Source: Fenollaria timonensis
GTDB taxonomy: Bacteria; Bacillota; Clostridia; Tissierellales; Peptoniphilaceae
NCBI RefSeq assembly: GCF_001457835.1
Contig: NZ_LN898230.1
Location: 575,600-639,599, forward strand
Direction: 5' to 3'
DNA length: 64,000 nt
Made by a program: the position numbers and the translations under genes. Shown here one piece after another: positions 55,727 through 64,000 of this stretch. Under the pieces are notes generated by a model, which was not told the DNA's origin, did no database searches, and worked only from the letters and a program-made list of their open reading frames with translations. Every line of letters starts with the position of its first letter. The first letter of the stretch is position 1.

Positions 55727-56650
55727 ATGCTTAAAGGAAGAAATTATATTGATCCGGAAGATCTAAGCCTAGAGGAGCTTGATGAGCTATTTGCACTAGG
55801 TAAAGAAATTGTTGAAAACGAAAAGGATTTTATACACGTATGTGATGGTAAAATCCTAGCTACTCTATTCTATGAGCCCAGCACCAGAACCAGATTTTCA
55901 TTTGAAGCCGCTATGTTGAGATTAGGCGGAAATGTTATTGGTTTCTCGGAGCCGGGCTCTAGTTCTGTAGCAAAGGGAGAAACACTTGCTGATACACTAA
56001 GAACAGTTAGCTGCTACTCAGACATTATCGCAATGAGACACCCAAAAGAAGGTGCTCCACAATATGGTCACAACGCATGTACAGTACCACTAATTAACGC
56101 AGGTGACGGTGGACATCAACATCCTACACAAACACTTACAGACCTGTTTACAATACTAAGCGCTAAAGGCAAATTTGACGGCATGACTATAGGTCTATGC
56201 GGCGACTTAAAGTTCGGTAGAACAGTTCACTCACTAATCAAAGCAATGTCAAGATATAGCAATAACAAATTTGTTCTTATTTCACCAGATGAACTAAGAG
56301 TTCCAAAATACTTAAAAGAACAAGTTCTTGATAAAAAGTCAATTCCATATACAGAAGTTGAAAGACTTGAAGATGTAATCGACGATCTTGATGTATTATA
56401 CATGACACGTGTACAAAAAGAAAGATTCTTCAACGAAGCTGACTATGTAAGATTAAAAGACAGCTACGTTCTAGACCTTGAAAAGCTTAAGAACGCTAAA
56501 AAAGACCTAGCAATACTTCATCCACTACCAAGAGTTAACGAAATAGCTGTAGATGTAGACGACGATCCAAGAGCTTGGTATTTTAGACAAGTTAAGAACG
56601 GTATGTATATAAGAATGGCACTGATAGCAAAATTATTGGGGGTTAAATAA
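55727..56650 (+). CDS. pyrB: Aspartate carbamoyltransferase catalytic subunit
   Basis: Joins carbamoyl phosphate and aspartate to carbamoyl aspartate. The ATG at 55727 behind AGGGAGG is preferred over an in-frame ATG at 55667 lying in the promoter. 307 residues. Carbamoyl-phosphate site [17 protein letters not shown] (about 49-65); [55 protein letters not shown] near the end. It overlaps pyrI by one base, so it forms the regulated holoenzyme. Confidence 0.97.
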   Translation: MLKGRNYIDPEDLSLEELDELFALGKEIVENEKDFIHVCDGKILATLFYEPSTRTRFSFEAAMLRLGGNVIGFSEPGSSSVAKGETLADTLRTVSCYSDIIAMRHPKEGAPQYGHNACTVPLINAGDGGHQHPTQTLTDLFTILSAKGKFDGMTIGLCGDLKFGRTVHSLIKAMSRYSNNKFVLISPDELRVPKYLKEQVLDKKSIPYTEVERLEDVIDDLDVLYMTRVQKERFFNEADYVRLKDSYVLDLEKLKNAKKDLAILHPLPRVNEIAVDVDDDPRAWYFRQVKNGMYIRMALIAKLLGVK

Positions 56651-57072
56651 TGTTAAGTATAAATAGTATTTCAAAAGGTATAGTTATAGACCATATACAA
56701 GCTGGACATGGTATACAAATATTTGAATATCTAAATCTTAGAGAAGCTGACTACACTGTAGCATTAATCATGAACGCACACAGTGAAAAGATGGGCAGCA
56801 AAGACATGATTAAGATTGAAAATGAAATAGACTTAGATTTATCTGCGCTAGGTTTTATCGATCCAAACATCACTGTGAACGTAATAAAAGATGAAAAGAT
56901 TGAAAGAAAGATAAATCTTACTCTTCCAGAAGTTGTAGAAGGCGTTATAAAATGCAAGAATCCTCGCTGTATAACATCTGTTGAAAGAAATATTCCGCAC
57001 AAATTTGTCTTAGTTGATAGAGAAAAAGGCAAATACAAATGTGCTTACTGTGATCATGTTTACGGCGAATAA
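56650..57072 (+). CDS. pyrI: Aspartate carbamoyltransferase regulatory subunit
   Basis: Binds nucleotide effectors and couples catalytic trimers. 140 residues. The zinc site is Cys102-x4-Cys107 and Cys131-x2-Cys134, the same spacing as the E. coli subunit. The N-terminal effector domain begins [22 protein letters not shown]. Bacillus lacks PyrI, so allosteric nucleotide control here resembles clostridia and enterobacteria. Confidence 0.96.
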   Translation: MLSINSISKGIVIDHIQAGHGIQIFEYLNLREADYTVALIMNAHSEKMGSKDMIKIENEIDLDLSALGFIDPNITVNVIKDEKIERKINLTLPEVVEGVIKCKNPRCITSVERNIPHKFVLVDREKGKYKCAYCDHVYGE

Positions 57073-57073
57073 T

Positions 57074-57940
57074 ATGATTATAGATAGATTATTTGAAGAA
57101 GTTCAAAAATTTGGTCCAATCTGTGTCGGTTTAGACACAGATTTGTCCTATATTCCAGAGCATTTAAATAGTATAGAAAGCATCGCAGATAGAGTTTTTA
57201 AATTCAACAAGGACATAATCGATGCAAGCTATGATTTAGTAGCTGTATATAAGCTTCAAATTGCTTACTATGAAGCTTTGGGCGTAGAAGGACTAGTAGC
57301 ATACAAAAAGACTTTAGAATACCTTAGAGAGAAGAATAAGCTAAGCATAGGTGATATCAAAAGATCTGATATTGCAAAGACAGCAGAAATGTATGCAAAA
57401 GCACACTTTGAAGGCGATTTCGAAGCTGACTTCATAACTCTTTCACCATTTATGGGTTATGACAGTATAAAACCTTATTTACAATATTTGAAAAGCGGAG
57501 AAAAAGGAATATTTGTTCTATTAAGAACATCAAATCCTGGTGCTTTAGACATAGAATACCTTGAAAGTAAAGGCGAAACATTGTATAATATAATTGGTGA
57601 CAATCTAAGTAAGATTGCAGATAAATACATCGGTGACTATGGCTACTCATCTCTAGGCTTCGTTGTTGGTGATAACATCATGGACAGTGGCGAACAAGAT
57701 GAGATAAGAAAGAGATTTCCTAGGGAATTTTTCTTGGTTCCAGGCTATGGCGCTCAAGGCGGAAAGGCTGCAACTGTAAGAAAATTACTTACAGAGCTTA
57801 ACGGAGGCATTGTAAACTCATCAAGAGGTATAATAACAAGCCATATGAAGCACATGGAAGATGCCGATTATAAGTCTGAAAATTATTTAAAATACATTAG
57901 AGAAGCTGTTATAAATATGAAGGAGGATATCTGTGGCTAG
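57074..57940 (+). CDS. pyrF: Orotidine 5'-phosphate decarboxylase, long subfamily
   Basis: Makes UMP from OMP. The ATG at 57074, two bases after pyrI ends, gives 288 residues; the in-frame ATG at 57014 lies inside pyrI. This is the longer subfamily: CVGLDTDLSYIPEHL near the start, YKLQIAYYEALGVEGLVAYKKT, the catalytic D-x-K-R-x-D in GDIKRSDIAKTAEMYA (about 95-110) and VPGYGAQGG at the phosphate site. There is no clear ribosome binding site, so translation is likely coupled to pyrI. Confidence 0.95.
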   Translation: MIIDRLFEEVQKFGPICVGLDTDLSYIPEHLNSIESIADRVFKFNKDIIDASYDLVAVYKLQIAYYEALGVEGLVAYKKTLEYLREKNKLSIGDIKRSDIAKTAEMYAKAHFEGDFEADFITLSPFMGYDSIKPYLQYLKSGEKGIFVLLRTSNPGALDIEYLESKGETLYNIIGDNLSKIADKYIGDYGYSSLGFVVGDNIMDSGEQDEIRKRFPREFFLVPGYGAQGGKAATVRKLLTELNGGIVNSSRGIITSHMKHMEDADYKSENYLKYIREAVINMKEDICG

Positions 57941-58682
57941 AAATGCATACAAAGAGGGTACGATATTAGAAAACAATCACATTATTGACAATATCTACGT
58001 TTTAAAAGTAAGTGGACCATTCGAAGGCGCACCGGGACAATTTTATATGATTAAATCGTGGCAAGGAACAGACCCTCTTCTAGCTAGGCCTATAAGCATC
58101 TACGATATAGATGAGGAGGGCAATATCTATCTTTTAGTAACAAATGTTGGTAGAGGAACAGATATAATGATGAAGCTTAAAAAAGGCGATAAATTATATT
58201 TACTTGGACCACTAGGAAACAAGTTCCCATTACCTAATAAAGACGAAAAAGTGGCTTTAGTTGGCGGCTCTGTTGGTATAGCGCCTCTTAAGTACCTTGC
58301 TAGATCTATACAAGATATCACTAAGAATATAGATTATTATGCAGGTTTTAGAGATAATCCATACTTAATCGAAGATTTTGAAGAATATGTTGAAAATACA
58401 TATATTTCAACAGAAAGTGGCAAAGTCGGCTACAAAGGCTATATCATAGATATTTTAGAATCTGAGAAATACGATAAGATATACACTTGCGGACCATTCC
58501 CAATGATGAAAGCCTTATTACTAAAGGCTCATAATAGAAATAAAGTACTTGTAAGCATGGAGTCAAGGATGGCTTGTGGCGTAGGTACATGCAGAGGCTG
58601 CAGTATAAAGACTAAAGTTGGCATGAGACGCGTTTGTAAAGACGGACCAATATTTGGAGGAGGTGTGTTTTTAATTGACTGA
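57933..58682 (+). CDS. pyrK: Dihydroorotate dehydrogenase electron-transfer subunit
   Basis: The FAD/2Fe-2S partner of type 1B dihydroorotate dehydrogenase, passing electrons to NAD+. It starts with GTG at 57933, behind AAGGAGG. 249 residues: a ferredoxin-reductase-like FAD domain ([39 protein letters not shown]), a nucleotide domain ([16 protein letters not shown]) and the 2Fe-2S site [13 protein letters not shown]...VC near residues 211-232. It overlaps pyrD by 8 bases. Confidence 0.95.
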   Translation: MARNAYKEGTILENNHIIDNIYVLKVSGPFEGAPGQFYMIKSWQGTDPLLARPISIYDIDEEGNIYLLVTNVGRGTDIMMKLKKGDKLYLLGPLGNKFPLPNKDEKVALVGGSVGIAPLKYLARSIQDITKNIDYYAGFRDNPYLIEDFEEYVENTYISTESGKVGYKGYIIDILESEKYDKIYTCGPFPMMKALLLKAHNRNKVLVSMESRMACGVGTCRGCSIKTKVGMRRVCKDGPIFGGGVFLID

Positions 58683-59577
58683 TTTAAGAGTAAAGATAGC
58701 TGATATTGAATTTAAAAACCCACTAATCGCTGCGAGCGGAACCTACGGCTTTGGTAAAGAATACGAGGAGTACTACGATATCTCAAAGATAGGTGGTGTC
58801 TCAACTAAGGGTCTTACACTAAATCCAAAAGACGGTAACGAAGGCATAAGATTATTCGAAACTCCAAGCGGTCTTATGAATTCTATAGGTCTTGAAAACC
58901 CTGGTATACAAGCTTTTATCGATAATGAACTAGACTTTTTACTATCAAAGGACCTTATTACACTTGTTAATATTGGCGGCAATAACATAGAAGATTACCT
59001 AGAGGCAGTTAGATTAATATCTAAAACAGAAGCTCAAATGATAGAGCTTAATATTTCATGCCCAAATGTTAAAAGTGGCGGCATGGCCTTTGGTATAAAG
59101 ACTTGCGTTGCAAAAGATGTTGTTAAAAAAGTAAGAGACATAACAGATAAACCACTTATAGTTAAGCTATCACCAAATGCTAACGACATAGTGGAAATGG
59201 CAAAGGCATGCGAAGAAGTCGGTGCAGATGCGCTAAGTCTTGTTAACACATTTAACGCCATGGCCATAGACATAGACAGACGCAAAACTATATTTAACAA
59301 TAAAACTGCAGGTCTATCAGGCCCTGCAATCAAGCCTATTGCCTTAAGAATGACATATGAAGTAGCAAAGGCAGTTAATATACCAGTTATTGGCATGGGC
59401 GGCATACAAAACTATAGAGACGTAATCGAATTTATCATGGCTGGTGCAAGTGCTGTACAAGTTGGCACTATGAACTTTACAGAGCCTATGATTATGGCAA
59501 ATATTGCTGAAGACTTAGAAAAATATATGAATGATAATAAGATAGAAAGTTTTGAAGAGATTAGAGGAATAATTTAA
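58675..59577 (+). CDS. pyrD: Dihydroorotate dehydrogenase, catalytic subunit (type 1B)
   Basis: An FMN barrel enzyme oxidising dihydroorotate to orotate. It starts with TTG at 58675: an in-frame TAA directly precedes it, GGAGGAGGTG lies upstream and no ATG occurs before conserved sequence. 300 residues with [29 protein letters not shown] (catalytic cysteine of class 1B), [27 protein letters not shown] and [27 protein letters not shown]. It pairs with PyrK. Confidence 0.96.
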   Translation: MTDLRVKIADIEFKNPLIAASGTYGFGKEYEEYYDISKIGGVSTKGLTLNPKDGNEGIRLFETPSGLMNSIGLENPGIQAFIDNELDFLLSKDLITLVNIGGNNIEDYLEAVRLISKTEAQMIELNISCPNVKSGGMAFGIKTCVAKDVVKKVRDITDKPLIVKLSPNANDIVEMAKACEEVGADALSLVNTFNAMAIDIDRRKTIFNNKTAGLSGPAIKPIALRMTYEVAKAVNIPVIGMGGIQNYRDVIEFIMAGASAVQVGTMNFTEPMIMANIAEDLEKYMNDNKIESFEEIRGII

Positions 59578-60719
59578 TGAGTATAGGTGTAGATATACTT
59601 GAAATATCTAGAATTAGAAAATTAATGGAAAATGAAAAGTTTTTGAATCGCTTCTTTAGTGATGCAGAGATAAGCTATATAGAATCATCAGCTAAGGCTG
59701 ATGAAACTTGTGCTGGAATTTTTGCAGCTAAAGAAGCTATTATTAAGGCTTTAAATGGCAATTTAGCTAGACTACAATATAAAGACATCTCTATAGAGAG
59801 AAAAAATGATGTACCATTTGCTTATGTAAATGGTATAAATTTTTTTGTCTCAATCTCGCATGATGGTGACTACGCTATAAGCATTGCAAGTACTGATGAA
59901 ACGCTTAGCAAAATCACTATTGAAGATGAATTTAAGGTGTTTAGAAAAAGAGATGACTTTACTCATAAAGGTGACTATGGTAAACTTGCTATATTTGCTG
60001 GATCTCTCTCGATGACTGGAGCGCCTTACTTTGCTTCGCTTGCTGCGATGAGGACGGGCTGCGGCTTATCTTATCTATACGTAGATAAAAATATACAAGA
60101 TATACTCAGCGTGAAGCTGCCTGAAACTATAATTAGATGCAATGACAATTATGATTTAGCTGATATGGACGCTGTGCTTTTTGGACCAGCTTGGTCATTT
60201 TTTGAGAATAGAGATAAAATTTACAAAGACATAATCGCTTCAAATAAAAAGCTTGTGATTGATGCAGATGGTCTTCATTATTTAAAAAAGTATGGAGATA
60301 AACTAGGATACAGGGCTATAATCACGCCGCATTTTGCTGAACTTGCAAGACTTATAGATGTTGACATAAAAAAAATTATAGAAGAGCCTAAAAAATATGC
60401 GCGCCTTGCTAGTGAAAAGTTTGAAGTCGTAGTTGTTTTAAAGGGTCACAATACTATTGTCATGGATAAAGACAATGAATACATAAATCACACAGGAAAC
60501 CCTGGTATGGCGACAGCTGGCTCAGGCGATGTGCTTTCTGGAATTATTGCTTCGCTTCTTGTTCAAGGCTTCACGGTCTTTGATGCAGCGAAATACGGAG
60601 TATATTTGCACGGCTTAGCAGGGGATCTTGCAAAAGAAAAATACACAGAATATTCATTAATAGCGAGCGATATCATTGAGTTTATACCGAAAGCTATTAA
60701 GATGATGGAGGTAAAATAA
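59577..60719 (+). CDS. Fusion: holo-ACP synthase (AcpS) - ADP-dependent NAD(P)H-hydrate dehydratase (NnrD)
   Basis: One 380-residue frame. Residues 1 to about 110 are AcpS: GVDILEISRI (4-13), a C-terminal KEAIIKAL helix (AGIFAAKEAI) and FVSISHDGDYAIS. It transfers phosphopantetheine from CoA to acyl carrier protein. Residues about 125-380 are the NnrD kinase-like domain: GKLAIFAGSLSMTGAPYFAS, LVIDADGLH, ITPHFAELARL, VVLKGHNTIV and GNPGMATAGSGDVLSGIIASLL. It repairs hydrated NAD(P)H. The NnrE epimerase half usually fused to NnrD is missing. It starts on the pyrD stop (TAATGA) and ends just before alr. Confidence 0.93.
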   Translation: MSIGVDILEISRIRKLMENEKFLNRFFSDAEISYIESSAKADETCAGIFAAKEAIIKALNGNLARLQYKDISIERKNDVPFAYVNGINFFVSISHDGDYAISIASTDETLSKITIEDEFKVFRKRDDFTHKGDYGKLAIFAGSLSMTGAPYFASLAAMRTGCGLSYLYVDKNIQDILSVKLPETIIRCNDNYDLADMDAVLFGPAWSFFENRDKIYKDIIASNKKLVIDADGLHYLKKYGDKLGYRAIITPHFAELARLIDVDIKKIIEEPKKYARLASEKFEVVVVLKGHNTIVMDKDNEYINHTGNPGMATAGSGDVLSGIIASLLVQGFTVFDAAKYGVYLHGLAGDLAKEKYTEYSLIASDIIEFIPKAIKMMEVK

Positions 60720-61895
60720 ATGAAGGGCAATAGAGCCGCTTGGCTTGAAATTAATTTAAATAATCTTGAGTACAATATCAATTCTATTAAAAAGGCTATA
60801 AGTCCTCAAACGAAGATTATGCCTGTTATTAAGGCTGATGCATATGGCCATGGAGCTGTAGCTCTTGCAAAATTTATGGAAGGCCTAGGTATTGATAGAT
60901 TTGTAGTATCTGTTGCGAGCGAGGCAATGGAACTTAGAAAAGCTGGTATTGAAGAGGATGTACTTATGCTTAATTACTTAGAGGATAATTATTTAGAAGA
61001 AGTAGTTAAGTATAATTTAACGAGCGCTATATTTAGCTATGATAAGGCTAAAAAGCTTAGTGAAGAAGCTGTAAGACAAAATAAGATTGCCAAGATACAC
61101 ATTGTTCTTGACACAGGTATGTCTAGAATTGGTTTTCAAGCAGATGAAGTCCATAGAACAAAGTCTGTAGAAGAAATTTTAAAGATTGCAAGCCTTAAAA
61201 ATATCGATATAGAAGGCATATTTACTCACTTTGCTAATGCTGATATCAAAGATAAAACTTTAACTCATAAGCAATATGACAATTATCAAAAAACCGTTTC
61301 TATGCTCGAAGAGGCTGGACTTAATATAAGGATTAAACACGTTTCTAACTCAGCATCTATCATGGATCTAAAGGATTTAAACCTTGACTATGTTAGAGCG
61401 GGCATCATCCTTTACGGCTACTATCCATCTGACGAAGTTATAAAAGAGAATTTACCATTAAAAAAATTGATGCAATTAAAAGCTTGTATATCAAATGTTA
61501 AAGAGATAGAAGCAGGTGAGGGCGTTAGCTATACATTCTCCTTTATTGCTGATAAAAAGACTAAGGTCGCGACTATACCTATAGGATACGCAGATGGCGT
61601 AAGAAGACTTTTACAAAACAAACTAAAAGTTCTTTATAAGGACAAGCTATTGAACAACATCGGAAACATTTGCATGGATCAATTTATGGTCGACGCAACA
61701 GGGACTGATGCAAAGATTGCTGATGTGGTAACTATAATCGGTGATGGCACTAACAAGGCCATGACTTATGATGACCTTGCTAAGATTGAAGGCACTATTA
61801 ACTACGAAGTTCTAACTGATATGAAGGATAGAATTTCTAGAAAGTATTTTTACGATGGAGAAGAAATAAGCTCTCACAACTACAAAGATATATAG
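60720..61895 (+). CDS. alr: Alanine racemase
   Basis: A PLP enzyme making D-alanine for peptidoglycan. 391 residues. The PLP lysine lies in PVIKADAYGHGAVALAKF (about residue 39), the barrel has HIVLDTGMSRIGFQ and HVSNSASIMDL, and the C-terminal domain holds ISNVKEIEAGEGVSYTFSFIADKKTKVATIPIGYADGVRR and NIGNICMDQFMVD. It directly follows the AcpS-NnrD fusion, an order (acpS-nnr-alr-mazF) recalling Bacillus and Clostridium. Confidence 0.97.
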   Translation: MKGNRAAWLEINLNNLEYNINSIKKAISPQTKIMPVIKADAYGHGAVALAKFMEGLGIDRFVVSVASEAMELRKAGIEEDVLMLNYLEDNYLEEVVKYNLTSAIFSYDKAKKLSEEAVRQNKIAKIHIVLDTGMSRIGFQADEVHRTKSVEEILKIASLKNIDIEGIFTHFANADIKDKTLTHKQYDNYQKTVSMLEEAGLNIRIKHVSNSASIMDLKDLNLDYVRAGIILYGYYPSDEVIKENLPLKKLMQLKACISNVKEIEAGEGVSYTFSFIADKKTKVATIPIGYADGVRRLLQNKLKVLYKDKLLNNIGNICMDQFMVDATGTDAKIADVVTIIGDGTNKAMTYDDLAKIEGTINYEVLTDMKDRISRKYFYDGEEISSHNYKDI

Positions 61896-61914
61896 CTTAA
61901 ACCCGTAAAGTTAT

Positions 61915-61942
61915 TGACTTATAAGCGATTTTAACTTATAAT
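61915..61942 (+). promoter_or_regulatory. Promoter for the MazF-type gene
   Basis: TTGACT (61915-61920), a 16-base spacer and TATAAT (61937-61942). It fills most of the 82-base gap after alr, leaving no room for an antitoxin gene. Confidence 0.75.
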
Positions 61943-61977
61943 ATAATTGTCTTACTTATCAGAAAGGATGTGAGAAT

Positions 61978-62322
61978 ATGATTAAAAGAGGTGATATTAT
62001 ATATGCAGATTTATCACCTGTCATAGGCTCTGAACAAGGCGGTGTGAGGCCAGTTATTGTCGTGCAAAACGATGTCGGCAACAAGTATTCACCGACCATC
62101 ATTGTTGCGGCAATTACAAGCCAACTGAATAAATCTAAACTACCGACCCATATAGAGATAGATGGACCGGAATTTGGCTTGCCTAAGGATAGTGTAATTT
62201 TGCTTGAACAGATCAGAACTATTGATAAGAAAAGATTAAGAGAAAAGATAGGCAGTGTAACTGATAAGCTTATGGCAAAGGTTGACGAGGGACTAAAGAT
62301 AAGTTTAGCATTGACTAAATAA
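61978..62322 (+). CDS. MazF/EndoA-type endoribonuclease toxin
   Basis: A 114-residue PemK/MazF fold, closest to Firmicute EndoA (NdoA): [48 protein letters not shown] followed by KLPTHIEI and [17 protein letters not shown]. EndoA cuts single-stranded RNA at short recognition sites. It has its own promoter and AAAGGATGTGAG upstream. No antitoxin open frame precedes or follows it, although in Bacillus the antitoxin lies directly upstream, between alr and the toxin gene. Confidence 0.93.
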   Translation: MIKRGDIIYADLSPVIGSEQGGVRPVIVVQNDVGNKYSPTIIVAAITSQLNKSKLPTHIEIDGPEFGLPKDSVILLEQIRTIDKKRLREKIGSVTDKLMAKVDEGLKISLALTK

Positions 62323-62353
62323 TTTTTACATATAGAAAATTTAGGAGGAAATA

Positions 62354-63622
62354 ATGAATATTAAAAGCATTTCCGTATTAGGATTAGGATATATTGGCTT
62401 ACCAACAGCCACAATACTAAGTGATCATTTCAAGGTTTTTGGATATGATCCAGTTAAGGAAAAAATCGAAAAGATTAAGAATGGAACTTTAGAGATAGAT
62501 GAGCCAGGACTTAAAGAAGTTCTAGACAAAGCTCTTGAAGAAGGAAGGATAGAAGTTTCAGATAGGATTCATGAAGCCGATATGTATATAATATGCGTAG
62601 GAACACCATTTAATGATGACAAGAGCTGCGACTTAAAGTACATTAAGGATGCTTGTCACGACATATTAAAAGTTATTAAAAAAGGTGATACTGTTGTTCT
62701 TGAATCAACATCGCCACCACGCACAACTGAAGATGTGGTCAAGCCTATACTTGAAAAGTCTGGCTTAAAAGTTTCAGAAGACATATATTTAGCTCATAGT
62801 CCTGAAAGAGTTATTCCAGGAAATATTTTATATGAGCTAAAGAACAACCATAGAGTAGTAGGTGGAGTAGATGCAAAATCTGCCGAAATAGTTAGAGATG
62901 TGTATAAAACTTTTGTTGATGCAGAAGTATTTACAACAGACGCAACAACAGCTGAAGTATGTAAGCTATTAGAAAACACATTCAGAGACGTCAACATAGC
63001 TCTTGCAAATGAAATGCTTAAGATTTGTGACACACTTGGAGTCAATGTGTGGGAACTAATTGAATTAGCTAATAAACACCCAAGAGTAAATGTTCATACA
63101 CCAGGACCAGGTGTTGGAGGACACTGCATATCCGTAGACCCATGGTTCTTAGTAACAGCAGATAAGGAAAATTCCAAGTTAATTCATCAAGCTAGAGATA
63201 TAAATGACTCTATGCCTAAGTTTACTGCGGATAAGATAAGGAAAATAGTTGATAAAGGCTCTAAGATAGCTATACTTGGTTCTTCATTTAAGCCAAATAT
63301 AGATGACTTTAGAGAAAGCCCAATAACTCATCTTATTGCTTTATTGAAAGATGATTACAATGTAGCTGTTTACGATCCATTTAAGAATGATCAAATTCTT
63401 GAATTTAATGAACTTTATGATGACATACGCGCAGTAGTTACAGGCGCAGATTTATTGGTTTTAGGAGTAAATCATGGACAATTCTGTTTCCTTGACTACA
63501 AAGAAATAAAGAAAATTATGAATAAAAAGAATATTTTTGACACAAGAAACTATGTTGATAGAGAAAAAGTAGAAGCTTTAGGCTTTAATTATTATTTATT
63601 AGGTAGTGGGGAATTTGAGTAG
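62354..63622 (+). CDS. UDP-N-acetyl-D-mannosamine dehydrogenase-type nucleotide-sugar dehydrogenase
   Basis: Oxidises a UDP-amino sugar to its uronic acid in two NAD+-dependent steps. 422 residues. It has an N-terminal Rossmann fold (SVLGLGYIGLPTATILS), the WecC-type segment ESTSPPRTTEDVV, HSPERVIPGN, the central LENTFRDVNIALANEM, GPGVGGHCISVDPWF (catalytic cysteine) and GSSFKPNIDDFRESP. WecC-type rather than UDP-glucose dehydrogenase is favoured by these segments. It opens a surface-polysaccharide locus continuing past the window. Confidence 0.92.
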   Translation: MNIKSISVLGLGYIGLPTATILSDHFKVFGYDPVKEKIEKIKNGTLEIDEPGLKEVLDKALEEGRIEVSDRIHEADMYIICVGTPFNDDKSCDLKYIKDACHDILKVIKKGDTVVLESTSPPRTTEDVVKPILEKSGLKVSEDIYLAHSPERVIPGNILYELKNNHRVVGGVDAKSAEIVRDVYKTFVDAEVFTTDATTAEVCKLLENTFRDVNIALANEMLKICDTLGVNVWELIELANKHPRVNVHTPGPGVGGHCISVDPWFLVTADKENSKLIHQARDINDSMPKFTADKIRKIVDKGSKIAILGSSFKPNIDDFRESPITHLIALLKDDYNVAVYDPFKNDQILEFNELYDDIRAVVTGADLLVLGVNHGQFCFLDYKEIKKIMNKKNIFDTRNYVDREKVEALGFNYYLLGSGEFE

Positions 63623-64000
63623 GATATTATTTATTGCAAATCAATTCCCGCCAATAGGTGGAAGCGGTGTGCAAAGAAGTTTAAAGTTTGTAAAATACCT
63701 ATCAAGGCTTGGCAATGAAGTTTTAGTTGTGTCGAAAGACGCTAGTAAGGATTTAAAAGACGATAGCTTATTAAAAGATGTTCCAGAAAATGTCAAAGTT
63801 ATTAGACTTAAGGCCCATGATATTAATAACAGCGGTCTATTTAAAAAAGTCTATGCTAAGTTTTTTGCTCTTCCTGATGCAGAAGTTTTTTGGTATAAAT
63901 TTAATAAAAAAGAGATAGAAAAGATAGCTCTAGAATTCAATCCAGATGTGATATATACTACAAGTTACCCATATTCGGCTCATCTATTTGGCTTATACTT
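63615..64000 (+). CDS. Glycosyltransferase, family 4-like, partial (cut by window end)
   Basis: Only the first 128 residues are visible. The frame starts with TTG at 63615, overlapping the dehydrogenase by 8 bases behind a GTGGGGAA site. It reads SRILFIANQFPPIGGSGVQRSLKFVKYLSRLGNEV, the opening of GT4-like glycosyltransferases (nucleotide-binding fold with the PPxGGxGVQR motif). FNPDVIYTTSYPYSAHL is also typical. The sugar added is unknown. Together with the UDP-uronate dehydrogenase it suggests an exopolysaccharide, capsule or secondary wall polymer locus. Confidence 0.8.
   Translation, partial: MSRILFIANQFPPIGGSGVQRSLKFVKYLSRLGNEVLVVSKDASKDLKDDSLLKDVPENVKVIRLKAHDINNSGLFKKVYAKFFALPDAEVFWYKFNKKEIEKIALEFNPDVIYTTSYPYSAHLFGLY

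Noticed and set aside
1-64000. tRNA, rRNA, CRISPR arrays, insertion sequences, phage genes
   Set aside because: I found no tRNA-like cloverleaf, rRNA segment, regularly spaced repeat, transposase or integrase in any part of the window by reading; short or degenerate examples could be missed.

Overview
The window is AT-rich and densely packed. Genes are short-spaced, often overlap by 1-8 bases, and nearly all follow AAGGAGG-like ribosome binding sites. The gene set (a DnaE-type polymerase, clustered glmU-prs-pth-mfd, a two-subunit NAD-linked PyrK/PyrD, a glycine cleavage system with split P protein, and a selenium-dependent glycine reductase) points to a strictly anaerobic, amino-acid-fermenting, low-GC Firmicute. 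A Tissierellia/Peptoniphilaceae-like or peptostreptococcal organism fits best, but I cannot fix the genus from sequence alone. I saw no rRNA, tRNA, CRISPR array, insertion sequence or prophage.

Layout. 1-9.9 kb: dnaE, pfkA, pyk, a dCMP deaminase, mscL, oligoendopeptidase pepF and ribosomal rplM-rpsI. 10-11.5 kb (minus strand): an ABC-F ATPase. 11.5-16.2 kb: a gcvT-gcvH-gcvPA-gcvPB operon behind a long, possibly structured leader. 16.2-25 kb: a YitT-type membrane protein, a MalY-type C-S lyase, a minus-strand M3-peptidase relative that has lost its zinc site, rpsD, a minus-strand lipoprotein, an M18 aminopeptidase, a flippase-like protein and a TIM-barrel protein. 25-38.4 kb: cvfB, a small unknown protein, an ABC exporter pair, a MATE exporter, glmU-prs-pth-mfd, a PrsA-like foldase and ribosomal protein L25. 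38.6-47.1 kb: a SEDS protein, a queG-kbl in-frame fusion, ylxP, nth, a VanW protein, a HAD phosphatase, trmL and a Na/Pi transporter.

47.1-54.8 kb is the glycine reductase operon. A tandem glycine riboswitch ending in a terminator precedes trxB, trxA, grdE, grdA, grdB, grdC and grdD. grdA and grdB each contain an in-frame UGA that reads as selenocysteine; a naive gene finder breaks both genes. 55-64 kb: an unknown membrane protein, pyrB-pyrI-pyrF-pyrK-pyrD, an AcpS-NnrD fusion, alanine racemase, a MazF-type toxin with no adjacent antitoxin, and the start of a surface-polysaccharide locus (a UDP-sugar dehydrogenase and a glycosyltransferase cut by the window end).

How they fit together. Glycine is central. 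Kbl can produce glycine from threonine-derived 2-amino-3-ketobutyrate, GcvTHP oxidises or synthesises it, and GrdABCDE with TrxA/TrxB reduces it to acetyl phosphate. Peptidases (PepF, M18) could feed amino acids into this. The riboswitch layout suggests that glycine turns on its own reduction, while the gcv operon here has no recognisable glycine riboswitch. The most unusual items are the intact-length M3 pseudopeptidase, the QueG-Kbl and AcpS-NnrD fusions, and a pyruvate kinase whose extra C-terminal domain has glutamine where the phospho-accepting histidine normally sits.
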